Source: Actinomucor elegans (Eukaryota > Mucoromycota > Mucoromycetes > Mucorales > Mucoraceae). Taken from it: a stretch of DNA of 64,000 nucleotides. Where the stretch lies: contig JAMSLZ010000020.1 of the NCBI GenBank assembly GCA_026027325.1, positions 248,001 to 312,000 on the forward strand. The letters are read 5' to 3'. The translations under genes were made by a program, and so were the position numbers. Below, piece by piece: positions 1 through 10,513 of the stretch. Each line of letters opens with the position of its first letter. The stretch's first letter is position 1. The notes under the pieces are model-generated. The model was not told where the DNA came from. It ran no database searches and saw nothing but the letters and a program-made list of their open reading frames with translations.

Positions 1-260
1 CTGTGAAACATCTACATTCAATAGGCGGTTTTTTATTCTTCTACTTCCATGGCTCGGTCATTGGGAAAGGATGTCTCACGTTGTTACAGCTACAAGTAGA
101 TCTGCAATCGGTTTTCTATTCAGTCTATACTACTTCTAGTCAAATATATCTATTTTTGATCTAGTATATCACAGAAACTCCATTTCACTTGTGATTGTTA
201 TAAATCAAAACCCAAGTAAGCCCGATCGCGTAGATCTGAGATTCTGTCGGATGCAGTGGC

Positions 261-320
261 TCATTCTGAACATGGAATATTAATCAGATGCGACATTGGA
301 CCGAGATCGGCCGAAATCTC
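261..320 (+). repeat. dispersed TGCGACATT repeat, copy 1
   Basis: Reads CATGGAATATTAATCAGATG then CGACATTGGACCGAGATCGG. The same word order recurs at a dozen places in this window: a GAACATGG-like start, TAATCA(A/G)ATGCGACATT, an ACTGAGAT-like stretch, then CGAGAGATCT. No coding potential. Confidence 0.7.
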
Positions 321-1986
321 TCGAGTTACTTTTTGATATGGTTATAATATATTGAGCTCAAATACCAAATAAAAAAATGAATGCAAAATAAAATTGAAAC
401 CATACTATAGTGCGGGATACACGCGCGGTGACGTCTTACACGAATGAAAATTGTAGAAAATTTAATTTTCGTTCAAATGACCAAATTTATAATAGAGACC
501 TTTTCTTCAAATAACTATGAACGACATACAGCCGGAGTTTTATACTTAATCTATTTCTTGAATGTATCATCTTGATAATGTGCTCATCCAAAAAGCTTCT
601 TGTTTTATATATTTCCTGAGTTTCAAAGCAGTGTCTAGCTTGTTTATTGCGATACATACCGTTGAAAATGTAATAGATTTTTGTCGAAGTGACCACCTAT
701 GGACCAGAGGAGAATTTGAATATTATACTCTTCGATACCCAATAAACACAAATAACCTTGGGTTTCTTCTGTGCCTGAGCGATTGAAATTGTAGACATAA
801 TTTAAACAACATTAATTATAATCAGAGTGCTAATATTTTTGTGCATATTATTATTTCTAATGCTATATCACAAATATGGGTGGCCTACTTTTGTTCCATA
901 ATTATTAATACTTTTTCATGTCATACCTTCTATCATGCAATGATGGAAGAAAATTTTCATCTATTATCGTTGATGACCTCAGTCTCGTTTTATCTTTCAA
1001 ATTTATTATTATACTAATCTTTATAATTTTGTAACTGAAACTATCAATAGAACAGAATGCCCGACTCTGGAATTCGAGAATTAAAATCTACATGGCACAC
1101 AATAAAAAAATATGAAACTTTAATGTAGAAGGCGATAAGAACGATTTGAACCTCTAGCATTTAATACATGCTACGATAAATATATATCTTCCAAATTCTG
1201 TAAATTTTTTATAGAGTAATAAAGAGAATATTGCTTTACGGAATAAAAAAACTTTATATATATATATATATATATCTCCATAAAGTATTGATCAATAGAG
1301 ATAACACTATGTGAATTTGTGAATTAAACATGCAATAATTAATTGTGTTAGTAATCAAAATTCAAGCTCTAAACTCCCTTTGTGTTCATTTATAAGTAAT
1401 GGTATATAGTACGACTAGTGAGACTTGACAAAATTTTGATGGTGATGGATCTCATTTTCTAATTTCGTCAGCCAATGAATTCAGCGATTGCATCACTGAT
1501 AATATTAGTAATACTAATATATATACTGATGGTGATGAATGATAATGATAAGAATTACATAATTACTATAAAAAATGAATCAAGGATAGATTAATACAAA
1601 TATTTATATACTATACTATTATCTGCGACTCAGATTTATAAACTTCAATACTTTACCGGATGATACAAATTGCATATGAGAATAAAAGAGCGGCTCTCTC
1701 TCTCTCCAAAGAGTGAAAACAATATTCATGTAAAGCTGTTTTCTACCAGCATCTCCTGATCTACGATTAAATAAATAGCATAGTATAAAAAAACAGATGT
1801 AGCCGCTCATTTTGACCTGGGAGCGCTAGCCAAATACAACATTGAACCAAATCAGGATCAATCAGGAGTTCTGTAGATCATTAGACCCAGTTTACAGGAA
1901 ATGAGCATAATATATCATCAGCCATTAATGCGCAGCGCACTTGTAGTGTCTCAATTAAACAATATTTCTAATAAATGCACAAGTTT

Positions 1987-2040
1987 ATTCTGAACAAATA
2001 TTAGTCCTCAAATATGACATTAAACTGGGATCAGCTGGCA
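1987..2040 (+). repeat. dispersed TGCGACATT repeat, decayed copy
   Basis: Contains TTCTGAACAAATATTAGTC followed by AAATATGACATTAAACTGGG, which aligns with the repeat family. It lies about 170 bp upstream of the next copy at 2161, within the palindrome's left arm. Confidence 0.5.
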
Positions 2041-2123
2041 AATCTATTGATCATTAAATCCTCCTCTTCATAAGAAACATTTGTAGTTTACAGCCTATTT
2101 CTAGAATTCAATATAATTATAAT

Positions 2124-2216
2124 CAAATAATAGTTGTAGTAGATGAAATACAATACTATTCGGGACATGCGCTAATCATCAAATGCGACATTGAACTAGT
2201 AGACTAGGTCGAGAGA

Positions 2217-2271
<55 letters not shown>

Positions 2272-2925
2272 TTGGAGCGCATGTTTGAATCTTATTCCCA
2301 AGTACTATACATTATTATGTTGAGGTAATGTATACTTTTTATCTTATTAAGAAACATGCGAACCATGGATGTGTTTAAAATAGCAGAAAGAAAAATCGGA
2401 TTTCCATTAAAGCAAACTCTATAAACTTAAGGAAATACAATAAGCATTTTACATTTGATACGCAAAGTAATTATGTACAAACTTTGTGAAAACATCAAAA
2501 ATCTGTTTAAAGAGCACCAAGCCTTGTCCTGGACTCCACAAAGTAGACCTATTATATTAACGACTGCCAACCATAACTACAAAAATTATTCTTCGATGAC
2601 TTTAACATCTCATATTAATCGTCAATATGCCAATCTTTTTATAACTGAGCTCAATTTTTGGGGTTCAGAACAGGGCTTGGTGCTCTTTAAACAGATTTTT
2701 GGTGCTTTCACAAAGTTTGTACATAATTACTTTGCGTATCAAATGTAAAATGCTTATTGTATTTCCTTAAGTTTATAGAGTTTGCTTTAATGGAAATCCG
2801 ATTTTTCTTTCTGCTATTTTAAACACATCCATGGTTCGCATGTTTCTTAATAAGATAAAAAGTATACATTACCTCAACATAATAATGTATAGTACTTGGG
2901 AATAAGATTCAAACATGCGCTCCAA

Positions 2926-2981
<56 letters not shown>

Positions 2982-3074
2982 TCTCTCGACCTAGTCTACT
3001 AGTTCAATGTCGCATTTGATGATTAGCGCATGTCCCGAATAGTATTGTATTTCATCTACTACAGCTATTATTTG
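2124..3074. repeat. 951-bp near-perfect palindrome with A50/T51 arms
   Basis: The left arm (from 2124 to about 2515) is repeated as its reverse complement in the right arm (about 2685 to 3074). The arms match almost base for base, including an A run at 2220-2269 and the opposing T run at 2928-2978. The arms decay toward the centre, and roughly 150 bp around 2530-2675 is not palindromic. Each arm carries one copy of the dispersed TGCGACATT repeat immediately outside the A/T run (2161-2219 and 2979-3038). The 97-codon frame across the centre (2455-2748) is largely a by-product of the symmetry. No terminal target duplication was recognised. It could be a foldback/MITE-like element or an inverted duplication. 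Confidence 0.9.
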
Positions 3075-3970
3075 TTCGAAGTACTATGGACACATTCTAT
3101 CTTAGATATATGTGATCTAAATTAAGCCTATTGCAAGTGTATAAGTATATAGATCTCGACCAATACGAACAAATATCACATATAGTTAGTAATTCATGCA
3201 CAGAATGAATTGCTGCATTTAGTAAAACTTCTAGTAAAGAGTATGGTTTGATGTAACTGAATCTATTTTGCTTTCATTTTAGAGCTTTTTTTCTAATCAG
3301 TATCCCCTAGCACCACTTCATGAATTCTATACCGAAGCTTCAAATAAATTATGTATATCGTGCTCAAGAACTTGTTGTTGAAGCATGCATATGAAAATCA
3401 ATTCTGAGATTTAGAACAGAAGGGGTAAAATGAACCAAAAAATCAAAGTAAGCAAAAAAAAAAAAAAAAGGAGGCAGTCCAATAATGCGTTTTTCTGCTC
3501 AGCGATACTATTTCAAGCCAGCGACAGGTTAGTTATTGCTATTAGACGTAGTATTAAGCATCAGCGATGGTTTTAGCGTATGCGTCGTGGTAAGAAAAGC
3601 ATTACTTGAAGCTTTTAAATGTTGTATGTCATCAAGTATATACCAAACTTGTCAATAATCAAAGATGTTCAAAATATGAGAAATATTATAATGTCTGATG
3701 ATAGACTAAAACAATATTCATGATAGCACGAATACAATTGAATTTCGAATAGAAGAAATACAATTCTTGTGTCGCTTATAATACTGATGTTAACCACAAT
3801 AAACCAATATCTCGTCTTGCGAAAGATGTCGAAGAGTCAAAAACAAAATCACAATAATCGTGTCATTGAGGTTAAAAACTGTATGTAACTTTTCAGCGCA
3901 TACAACTACACACAACAGTTGGCAGTTGATAAAATCATATTGTTGGCTGATTCATCAACTGGCTGGTATT
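3075..3970. other. gene-free region up to the 5' LTR
   Basis: No gene seen. It contains an A run of about 16 near 3455-3470. The last five bases (GTATT, 3966-3970) form the left target-site duplication of the retrotransposon. Confidence 0.6.
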
Positions 3971-4272
3971 TGTGGTGAAATAGCCACATAATTGAAGTAC
4001 AGACAGACTAGAGGCCTGTGCGCCCTAGCTGTAGCACATACATACTAAAGCATCATTGATTACCTTATACAGCGATACAGTCCTTAAACAGAGATACGTC
4101 CTTCTTATACTTCTTATATGAACACAAGTAAATAACCTTCAGTCACAATTCAACGAGTATAAATACAAGCTAGAAAAACTAGTTAGAAAGAACTAATCAC
4201 ATTTAAGTTGAATAAACTATAACCAAGTTATAATCGACTTACTACCTGCTTTTATATTTTAATTTTACCGCA
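3971..4272 (+). repeat. 5' LTR (302 bp)
   Basis: Begins TGTGGTGAAATAGCC and ends TTTTACCGCA; it matches 9677-9978 with no difference found by eye. It carries a TATA-like box at 4158-4165 near its 3' third, so transcripts should start around 4185-4195. Confidence 0.96.
4158..4165 (+). promoter_or_regulatory. TATA-like box in the 5' LTR
   Basis: TATAAATA lies 145 bp upstream of the gag-pol start codon and about 110 bp before the LTR end, the place expected for the U3 promoter. The same box recurs in the 3' LTR. Confidence 0.55.
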
Positions 4273-4302
4273 TTTTTTTCGATTAAACTTAACAACTACA
4301 CT

Positions 4303-7300
4303 ATGTCTCAAAACAACTCTACCACTCCGGTTACTGTACCTGACCTTCTGGCTAATACTCCCACTGCTACTTGTGCTGCTGAAGAAACTATGGAAGGTAT
4401 TGAAACTGGTAACGTATCCGAACTTAGTCAGGCTAAGACTACTGAATCAGTCATGGCTATGTCTGAGGATCATAAAGAGGAAAAGGGGCCCATTGGTGAT
4501 CTAGCTATCAATATTTTAATGGATCGCCGAACTGTAGCTTCTCAGAGATATGCTAGTCTCCTCATCTCTGATGGTGCTGAACTTCTTGGTAATGATCCCG
4601 AGGCGTATGACCGTGAAATGGAAAGGCTGATCAAGTGCATCGATACCTACAATAAGCATATCGATGTAATGGTGACCGCCAACAGGAAAATTCAAATCCA
4701 CAAAGCTGTATCCGAAGCCATGCCCACGGAGAGAGCTCCTGCTACTAATAACGGTGATACTACTATCCTCATGCGTTTGGCTCCCAGAGATCTGCCCAAG
4801 TTCCAACTGACTGGTGATACTGTTTACTACCCAGGCGAAACGGTATACAACTCAGTAGAACACTTTTTACGCACATTTGAAAAGACTCTTATTTCAACTG
4901 GCAATGATGTTGAACGCACTTGGAAGCAGTACATTCAAGGTACTCTAGCTATGGATTATGACGTATGGATGAAAGGTGATTTGCTTGTACAAGATACTTG
5001 GGAAACGGCTCGAAAAGTATTCTTGGATACCTTTGGTGGGGCTCAAGACAAACTGGATGCTAGGCGTTTGGTGATGAATATGCGTATTCGCACCAATGAA
5101 ACAATCAACTCATTCAACTTGAGATTTACTCGTGCTGCAAGTGAAGCAGGCTACAGCAAGTTTGACAATACCATTGCTGATGCTTTTATGTATGCACTTC
5201 CCCAAGCTTGGCAACCCGCAATTAATACAGTATTGCATTCTAATGGCAAGAACTCTACTACTTGGATTGTAAGTGATATCGCTGCAGCTGCTCTCAATGT
5301 GTATGGCCAACAAGTCCCTGGTTCATTAGCCAATGAAAATGGTTTGTCAAGATCCAAGGGTGGTTTCGGCGCTGATATGGCCTCGCCTCAAGGCTCACAT
5401 AACATCAACAAAGGCAAACGTAAGGCTGAAGATTTTTATCATCACAAACGTACCACCAGTCCCACTTCTGCGTCCACGATTGATCGTTTCTACTGCCCTC
5501 GCCATGGTGGTAAGCTATCCAACCATGATGAACGCAACTGTTTCAGCATTGCCAAGCACGCTTCTTCGTCCTCTTCTTCTTCTGGTCGTGCTGGATCTAT
5601 GACACCATCTGGGTCTAGACCATTTACATTTTTGGGGAATAACAATGCACCTTTAAGGGCAAACGGTAACAATCCCTGCCGTTTTTGCAAGAAGCCTTGG
5701 TTCAGAGGGCATTCTTGCCAAGAATACAGACAAGCCATGAGGGCTAACCATCCTGGTCCCTCAGTTCTTGCAATTCGTGCTGACACTCTGGTCTCGGAGG
5801 AAGACGAAGATAAGAAGGTCAAAGAGGCGATGGAAGACCTCAACTATGATTGTAAGTTCGATGATGATAAATCACATAATACAAGAAGTACATTTAATCT
5901 AATGACACCCATTTATATAGAGGGTCGTAGACTCGTTGCCAAGGTGGATAGCGGGAGTGATGTAGCTTGTATTAATAAAAAGATATTGAATAAAGACTTT
6001 TCTGATATACACATAAACAAAGTGAATGGTTATCTAAATTTTTTAGCACTCAATAACGAAGGCAAAAATAGTAAAGCTAAAAGGATCGGTAAAACACGAC
6101 CTATGACTGTTACATACACAAATAATATATCCTTTAAACATGCTTTTGAAGTCGTAGAATTTAGTGACGTTATGGAAACTGAATTTGACGTACTCTTAGG
6201 TACTGATATATTACCAAAGATGAATATCTATCTTGGAGGCGTTGCTTTTAACTGGCCTAATGACATTGCAAAAGAAAGTAAACAGTTTGAAAACGTTAAC
6301 TTCGATAATGACAAGCATTATGACCCTGACAATGCACTATATGGAAACACTGAACAAAGAAAAGAGTATATGAAAATGATTCAGGCTTCAATTAACAAAA
6401 ATGCTACTATAAAACCTAAAGCGGTATGCACTATACCTGAATCAATTGTGAAGATTCCGATGAAAAGTGGCGCTAATTGCTATGTAAGACAATACCCATT
6501 ACCTGTTCATGCGAAAGCAGAAATAGAGAAACAACTCAAAGAGTGGTTGGACAACGGTATAGTTGAAAAATCCAAGCCTAGCGCTAGATTTCATTCACCA
6601 TTATTAGCTGTACCTAAAAAGGATGAAAATGACAAACTCACAAAGCTACGCATTTGTTGTGATTTGAGAAAAATCAACGCATCTATTTCAGAAGACTTAC
6701 AAGAAAATTTTGCTGTACCAAAAATTACTGAGATCTTCGATAGAGTCTCAAAAAAGGCAAAAATCATGTCTAAAATTGATCTCAAACAGGCTTATTACTC
6801 TTTCGCTGTTGATGAGGCTAGTAGAGAAGTATTATCATTCTCTTATAATCATATAAACTACAAATGGTGCCACGCGCCCTTCGGATTAAGCTTTCTTACA
6901 AGCCAATACTGCAGGGTTATGAACATCCTCTTGGGAGACTTAGAAGGAGTAGAAACATATGTAGATGATTGTGTACTCTATAGTGAAACGATAGAAGAAC
7001 ATATTAAATTGATAAACACAGTGCTCGAAAGATTGACTTCTGTAAATTTAAAGATCAATCCCGACAAATGCACATGGTTTCGAACGGCATTATATTTATT
7101 GGGCTTTATTGTTGGACCTGGCATTACAAAGATCGATCACAGACGACTTTCAAACATTGATAAATGGCCAATTCCTAAAAACGCTGCACAAGTACGAAGT
7201 ATTATGGGTGTGATTTCTCATTTAAGGGATTACTGTCCTATGCTTAGTAAAGTAGCTGCACCTTTAGATCAACTACGTAATGATAAGGATGTACAAACCA

Positions 7301-9414
7301 AATGGACGTCTTTACATACTGATCGATTCAATCGGATTAAACAGATTCTTGTGTCTAATGCCGTGCTTCACCAGCCTGATCTATCCAAGAAATTTTATCT
7401 GGAGACAGACGCATCTGTATATGGGATAGCTTGTGCACTCACTCAAAGAGATGAATTTAATAGAACTGTACACATTGCTTTCATTAGCAAGTCTCTCAAT
7501 TCGGCTGAGCGCAATTGGTCCACCAATAGACGCGAAACTGCTGCAATTGTATTCGGATTGATCAGATTTAGACCTTTGCTATGGGGGCATCCATTACCTA
7601 TCGAGGTGCTCACTGATCATATGGCTCTTACTTACATGTTCACGTCTACCACGTTGAACAGTACATTACAATCTTATATGGATGTTATTGGACAATTCAA
7701 TCTGAATGTAGTTCACTTAAAAGGCATTGCCAATAAACTACCTGATGCACTATCTCGCGTTTACCCTCCTATTATTGAAGATCAAACGCTGGAGGGGGAG
7801 CAGGATCGCAATATTAAACGATTAGAGAAATACATCTTACTAAGAAGAGCTTCATCTAACAATGACAAAGATAGATTTATTCATAAAAAGAAGATCTACT
7901 CGAAAGATAAACGTTTGAACATCCTCGCGGTGAAGCTTAATAGTAAAGACTTCAAATCTAAAGGAACAGAGTATGCTTGTCCTCCAGCCCACGAGAGAGA
8001 TCAAATCATCCACGATGCACATGCACTTGGACATTTCGGTATTGAGAGTGTAGTAAAGCACATCCACACTTACCAGGGGTTACATTGGAATACCATCTAC
8101 GCTGACTGCAAAGATATCCTTTCACGCTGCAAAGAATGTGCACTTCACAATGTATCCAAGAAGGGTTTCAATCCACAAAAATCTATAGTTGCATTCGAAC
8201 CATTCAGTCATGTAACAATGGATCTCTTTGGACCACTTCCTGTAACTGAGGCTGGTAACATATATGGGCTAGTACTTGTCGATATTTGCACCAAATATAT
8301 TATCACTAGACCTATACCCAACAAACAAAGTGATACCGTAGCTAAAGCTTTGATTAATATCTTTGCTGACTATGGATTACCTGACATCATTGGTAGCGAT
8401 AACGGAAGGGAATTCAGGAACGGATTGATGCATACATTAACCAATACCTTGGGCATCCAGCACCGATTCTCTACACCTTATTATCCTCAATCCAATGGTG
8501 CTGCTGAGAGATCCGTGCAGATGGTGAAAAACACACTGCGGAAACTTTGTGGTAATGATACAAGTAACTGGGACGAAAGGCTAGGACTTGTACAATTATG
8601 CTGCAATATCAAAGTAAGAGATCGCACTGCTAGTACACCATTTTCGTTAATGTTTGCTAGACAAGTAGACTTGAGCACAAATCATGATCCTAAAATGAAG
8701 GGCAAAAAGAATCCTGTATCAGTAAAAGAACTGGTAAAGAGAGCTGATTACATGGCTGACGTTGTATTTCCTGCTGTTGAAGAGAGAACACGTAAGATCG
8801 TCGAAAAGTACAATGAGGATTTCAACAAGAAGCATCGCATTATTGATATCCCAATAGACACTCCTGTAATGGTCAAATTACAAGGTGGTCGACCAACATC
8901 GTTATCGCCTCTATATGATGGGCCATATACTGTAGTTCGAAAGACACGTGCTGGCACCTATGTATTGAAGGACGAGTCGAATGAACTATTACATCGTGAA
9001 TATGTACCCTCAGAACTCAAAGTCGTATCTATTGACGAATCTGCTATAGAAGAAGAACTGTTTGAAGTCGAGGAGATACGAGACCATAAAGATGAAAATG
9101 GCCAAAGGTTATATCTTGTAAAATGGGTAGGCTATGGTGAACGAGAAAATGACTGGATCTCAGTTGATGCATTTTCGTCTCCTGTCACTATCGAAAAGTA
9201 TTGGGAAAAGGTTAGACAGTCAAAGCGATTAGCAAAGGAAAGGTTGAAAGACACTTACCAAAAGAAAACTCATACCAAATCACCAACTAAGAACACAATT
9301 ACTGATCAAAAATCTGATAATGTGTCGAATAATAAGAGAATGCGAACTGGTGAGGTAACTGATTTAAATCATCCCATATCACAGACTAGACGTAGTAAAA
9401 GAAGCAGGAAGTAA
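4303..9414 (+). CDS. Gag-Pol polyprotein of Ty3/Gypsy chromovirus
   Basis: A single 1703-aa frame makes the structural and enzymatic proteins of the retrotransposon, with no gag/pol frameshift. Gag occupies roughly the first 480 residues. A zinc knuckle of the C-x2-C...GH-x-C kind (CRFCKKPWFRGHSC) lies near residues 466-479. The aspartic protease motif DSGS has its catalytic Asp near residue 549. Reverse transcriptase carries YVDD at about 886-889. RNase H has its first Asp (ETDAS) near 1036. The integrase has an HHCC zinc region and a DD35E triad at D1307, D1366 and E1402. A chromodomain (about 1585-1635, with LYLVKWVGYGERENDW) ends the protein before a basic tail. All catalytic residues I looked for are present. 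The ATG lies 30 bp after the LTR. Chromodomains of this class are known to steer integration to marked chromatin; the target here is not known. Confidence 0.97.
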   Translation: MSQNNSTTPVTVPDLLANTPTATCAAEETMEGIETGNVSELSQAKTTESVMAMSEDHKEEKGPIGDLAINILMDRRTVASQRYASLLISDGAELLGNDPEAYDREMERLIKCIDTYNKHIDVMVTANRKIQIHKAVSEAMPTERAPATNNGDTTILMRLAPRDLPKFQLTGDTVYYPGETVYNSVEHFLRTFEKTLISTGNDVERTWKQYIQGTLAMDYDVWMKGDLLVQDTWETARKVFLDTFGGAQDKLDARRLVMNMRIRTNETINSFNLRFTRAASEAGYSKFDNTIADAFMYALPQAWQPAINTVLHSNGKNSTTWIVSDIAAAALNVYGQQVPGSLANENGLSRSKGGFGADMASPQGSHNINKGKRKAEDFYHHKRTTSPTSASTIDRFYCPRHGGKLSNHDERNCFSIAKHASSSSSSSGRAGSMTPSGSRPFTFLGNNNAPLRANGNNPCRFCKKPWFRGHSCQEYRQAMRANHPGPSVLAIRADTLVSEEDEDKKVKEAMEDLNYDCKFDDDKSHNTRSTFNLMTPIYIEGRRLVAKVDSGSDVACINKKILNKDFSDIHINKVNGYLNFLALNNEGKNSKAKRIGKTRPMTVTYTNNISFKHAFEVVEFSDVMETEFDVLLGTDILPKMNIYLGGVAFNWPNDIAKESKQFENVNFDNDKHYDPDNALYGNTEQRKEYMKMIQASINKNATIKPKAVCTIPESIVKIPMKSGANCYVRQYPLPVHAKAEIEKQLKEWLDNGIVEKSKPSARFHSPLLAVPKKDENDKLTKLRICCDLRKINASISEDLQENFAVPKITEIFDRVSKKAKIMSKIDLKQAYYSFAVDEASREVLSFSYNHINYKWCHAPFGLSFLTSQYCRVMNILLGDLEGVETYVDDCVLYSETIEEHIKLINTVLERLTSVNLKINPDKCTWFRTALYLLGFIVGPGITKIDHRRLSNIDKWPIPKNAAQVRSIMGVISHLRDYCPMLSKVAAPLDQLRNDKDVQTKWTSLHTDRFNRIKQILVSNAVLHQPDLSKKFYLETDASVYGIACALTQRDEFNRTVHIAFISKSLNSAERNWSTNRRETAAIVFGLIRFRPLLWGHPLPIEVLTDHMALTYMFTSTTLNSTLQSYMDVIGQFNLNVVHLKGIANKLPDALSRVYPPIIEDQTLEGEQDRNIKRLEKYILLRRASSNNDKDRFIHKKKIYSKDKRLNILAVKLNSKDFKSKGTEYACPPAHERDQIIHDAHALGHFGIESVVKHIHTYQGLHWNTIYADCKDILSRCKECALHNVSKKGFNPQKSIVAFEPFSHVTMDLFGPLPVTEAGNIYGLVLVDICTKYIITRPIPNKQSDTVAKALINIFADYGLPDIIGSDNGREFRNGLMHTLTNTLGIQHRFSTPYYPQSNGAAERSVQMVKNTLRKLCGNDTSNWDERLGLVQLCCNIKVRDRTASTPFSLMFARQVDLSTNHDPKMKGKKNPVSVKELVKRADYMADVVFPAVEERTRKIVEKYNEDFNKKHRIIDIPIDTPVMVKLQGGRPTSLSPLYDGPYTVVRKTRAGTYVLKDESNELLHREYVPSELKVVSIDESAIEEELFEVEEIRDHKDENGQRLYLVKWVGYGERENDWISVDAFSSPVTIEKYWEKVRQSKRLAKERLKDTYQKKTHTKSPTKNTITDQKSDNVSNNKRMRTGEVTDLNHPISQTRRSKRSRK

Positions 9415-9665
9415 TGACACGCAACAGTGAAAGAAACATTTTAAGTTCTCACTTGCCCGGTCAATATACAAAACTAAACAAAAAAATATAATAATATACT
9501 GTCACGCAGTTATGCCTTGGAAATTGTATCTCAGCAGTTGATATCATACTACAGTAAAAATAAACCTGGTAAAATTGAATCACTGGAGAACAAAAAACAA
9601 CATAACACGTAGATACAACTTCTTGTTATTCTTTACTAATGTCGACTCAGTGTGCACTGACTCTA

Positions 9666-9676
9666 GTGGGGGAGCA
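9666..9676 (+). other. polypurine tract
   Basis: GTGGGGGAGCA abuts the first base of the 3' LTR, the position of the plus-strand primer in LTR retroelements. Confidence 0.75.
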
Positions 9677-9978
9677 TGTGGTGAAATAGCCACATAATTG
9701 AAGTACAGACAGACTAGAGGCCTGTGCGCCCTAGCTGTAGCACATACATACTAAAGCATCATTGATTACCTTATACAGCGATACAGTCCTTAAACAGAGA
9801 TACGTCCTTCTTATACTTCTTATATGAACACAAGTAAATAACCTTCAGTCACAATTCAACGAGTATAAATACAAGCTAGAAAAACTAGTTAGAAAGAACT
9901 AATCACATTTAAGTTGAATAAACTATAACCAAGTTATAATCGACTTACTACCTGCTTTTATATTTTAATTTTACCGCA
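9677..9978 (+). repeat. 3' LTR (302 bp)
   Basis: Same sequence and length as the 5' LTR at 3971-4272, followed at once by the target duplication GTATT (9979-9983). Confidence 0.96.
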
Positions 9979-9983
9979 GTATT

Positions 9984-10377
9984 ATTATAAATCAACGTAC
10001 GTCTTGAATAATAATTTTTTTTATCTTTATTCTTATTCCCTTAATTTACTTTAACTTATTTTGCTACCTTCTTAGTTGTCTACTCATTCACTAACCCTGA
10101 CATCTTGATAGTAAAGCACAGAACTTGTATTATTGAGTTTTCATTATTCTTTATAGCAAAACAATATATTATTATTACTAAGAACCTTTTTTTATATGTG
10201 ATATGACATCCATTTTGTACTAATACTATCACCATTTACTTTTTAACTACTCAATATATTACCTATTTCCTCGTAAAAAAAAAAAAAAGAAGGTCTTTCA
10301 TTTTAGGGTTGATATCTACTTATAAAAAATAAAAAAAAGTTTACATAAGCATAATAAGAAAAAATATAAAAAGATGG
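9984..10377. other. gene-free spacer between retrotransposon and tRNA
   Basis: AT-rich DNA with no frame of note. The T-rich run on the minus strand at about 10366-10374, just past the tRNA 3' end, can act as the RNA polymerase III terminator. Confidence 0.5.
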
Positions 10378-10450
10378 AGGTCTCACCGAGACTCGAACTC
10401 GGATGTCAAGATTCAGAGTCTTGCATGCTAACCAATTACATCATGAAACC
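10378..10450 (-). tRNA. tRNA-Gln (anticodon CUG)
   Basis: Read on the minus strand, the 72 nt plus discriminator fold as a cloverleaf. The acceptor GGTTTCA pairs with TGAGACC with one wobble. The D-arm contains TGTAATTGGTTAGCA (A box). The anticodon stem CAAGA/TCTTG carries the loop CTCTGAA, giving CUG. The T-arm holds GAGTTCGAGTCTC (B box). There is no intron, and a T-run follows on the minus strand. It sits between two transposons: the LTR element ends 400 bp beyond its 3' end, and the CACTA element begins 63 bp beyond its 5' end. Confidence 0.95.
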
Positions 10451-10513
10451 TTCCACTAGTAAAAAAAATTTATAACTAATATAATCAATATAAATTAATA
10501 AAAAAATTAATTT

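Larger units (their letters stand above)
1..2123. other. gene-free AT-rich region
   Basis: I see no supportable gene here on either strand; the open frames are short and lack splice-linked neighbours. The stretch holds a (TA)n run at about 1255-1275 and decayed copies of the dispersed TGCGACATT repeat at 261-320 and 1987-2040, with a weaker trace near 1831-1880. Confidence 0.6.
3971..9978 (+). mobile_element. complete Ty3/Gypsy LTR retrotransposon (chromovirus)
   Basis: The 6008-bp element is bounded by two 302-bp direct LTRs that I read as identical, each starting TG and ending CA. It is flanked by a perfect 5-bp duplication, GTATT (3966-3970 and 9979-9983). Inside is one uninterrupted gag-pol frame with protease, reverse transcriptase, RNase H, integrase and a C-terminal chromodomain. 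A purine-rich tract directly precedes the 3' LTR. Identical LTRs and an intact ORF mean the insertion is recent and probably competent. The gag-pol, RH-before-IN order and the chromodomain place it among chromoviruses. Confidence 0.96.

Noticed and set aside
1115..1200. Possible minus-strand tRNA (GGTTCAAATC B-box-like word near 1145)
   Set aside because: No T-stem pairing and no acceptor, D or anticodon arms can be built around it.
2124..3074. Palindrome as a simple assembly or missed-adapter artefact
   Set aside because: Such artefacts give perfect symmetry up to a tiny loop. Here the arms diverge toward a non-palindromic centre of about 150 bp, so a real inverted duplication is more likely, though read-level proof is lacking.
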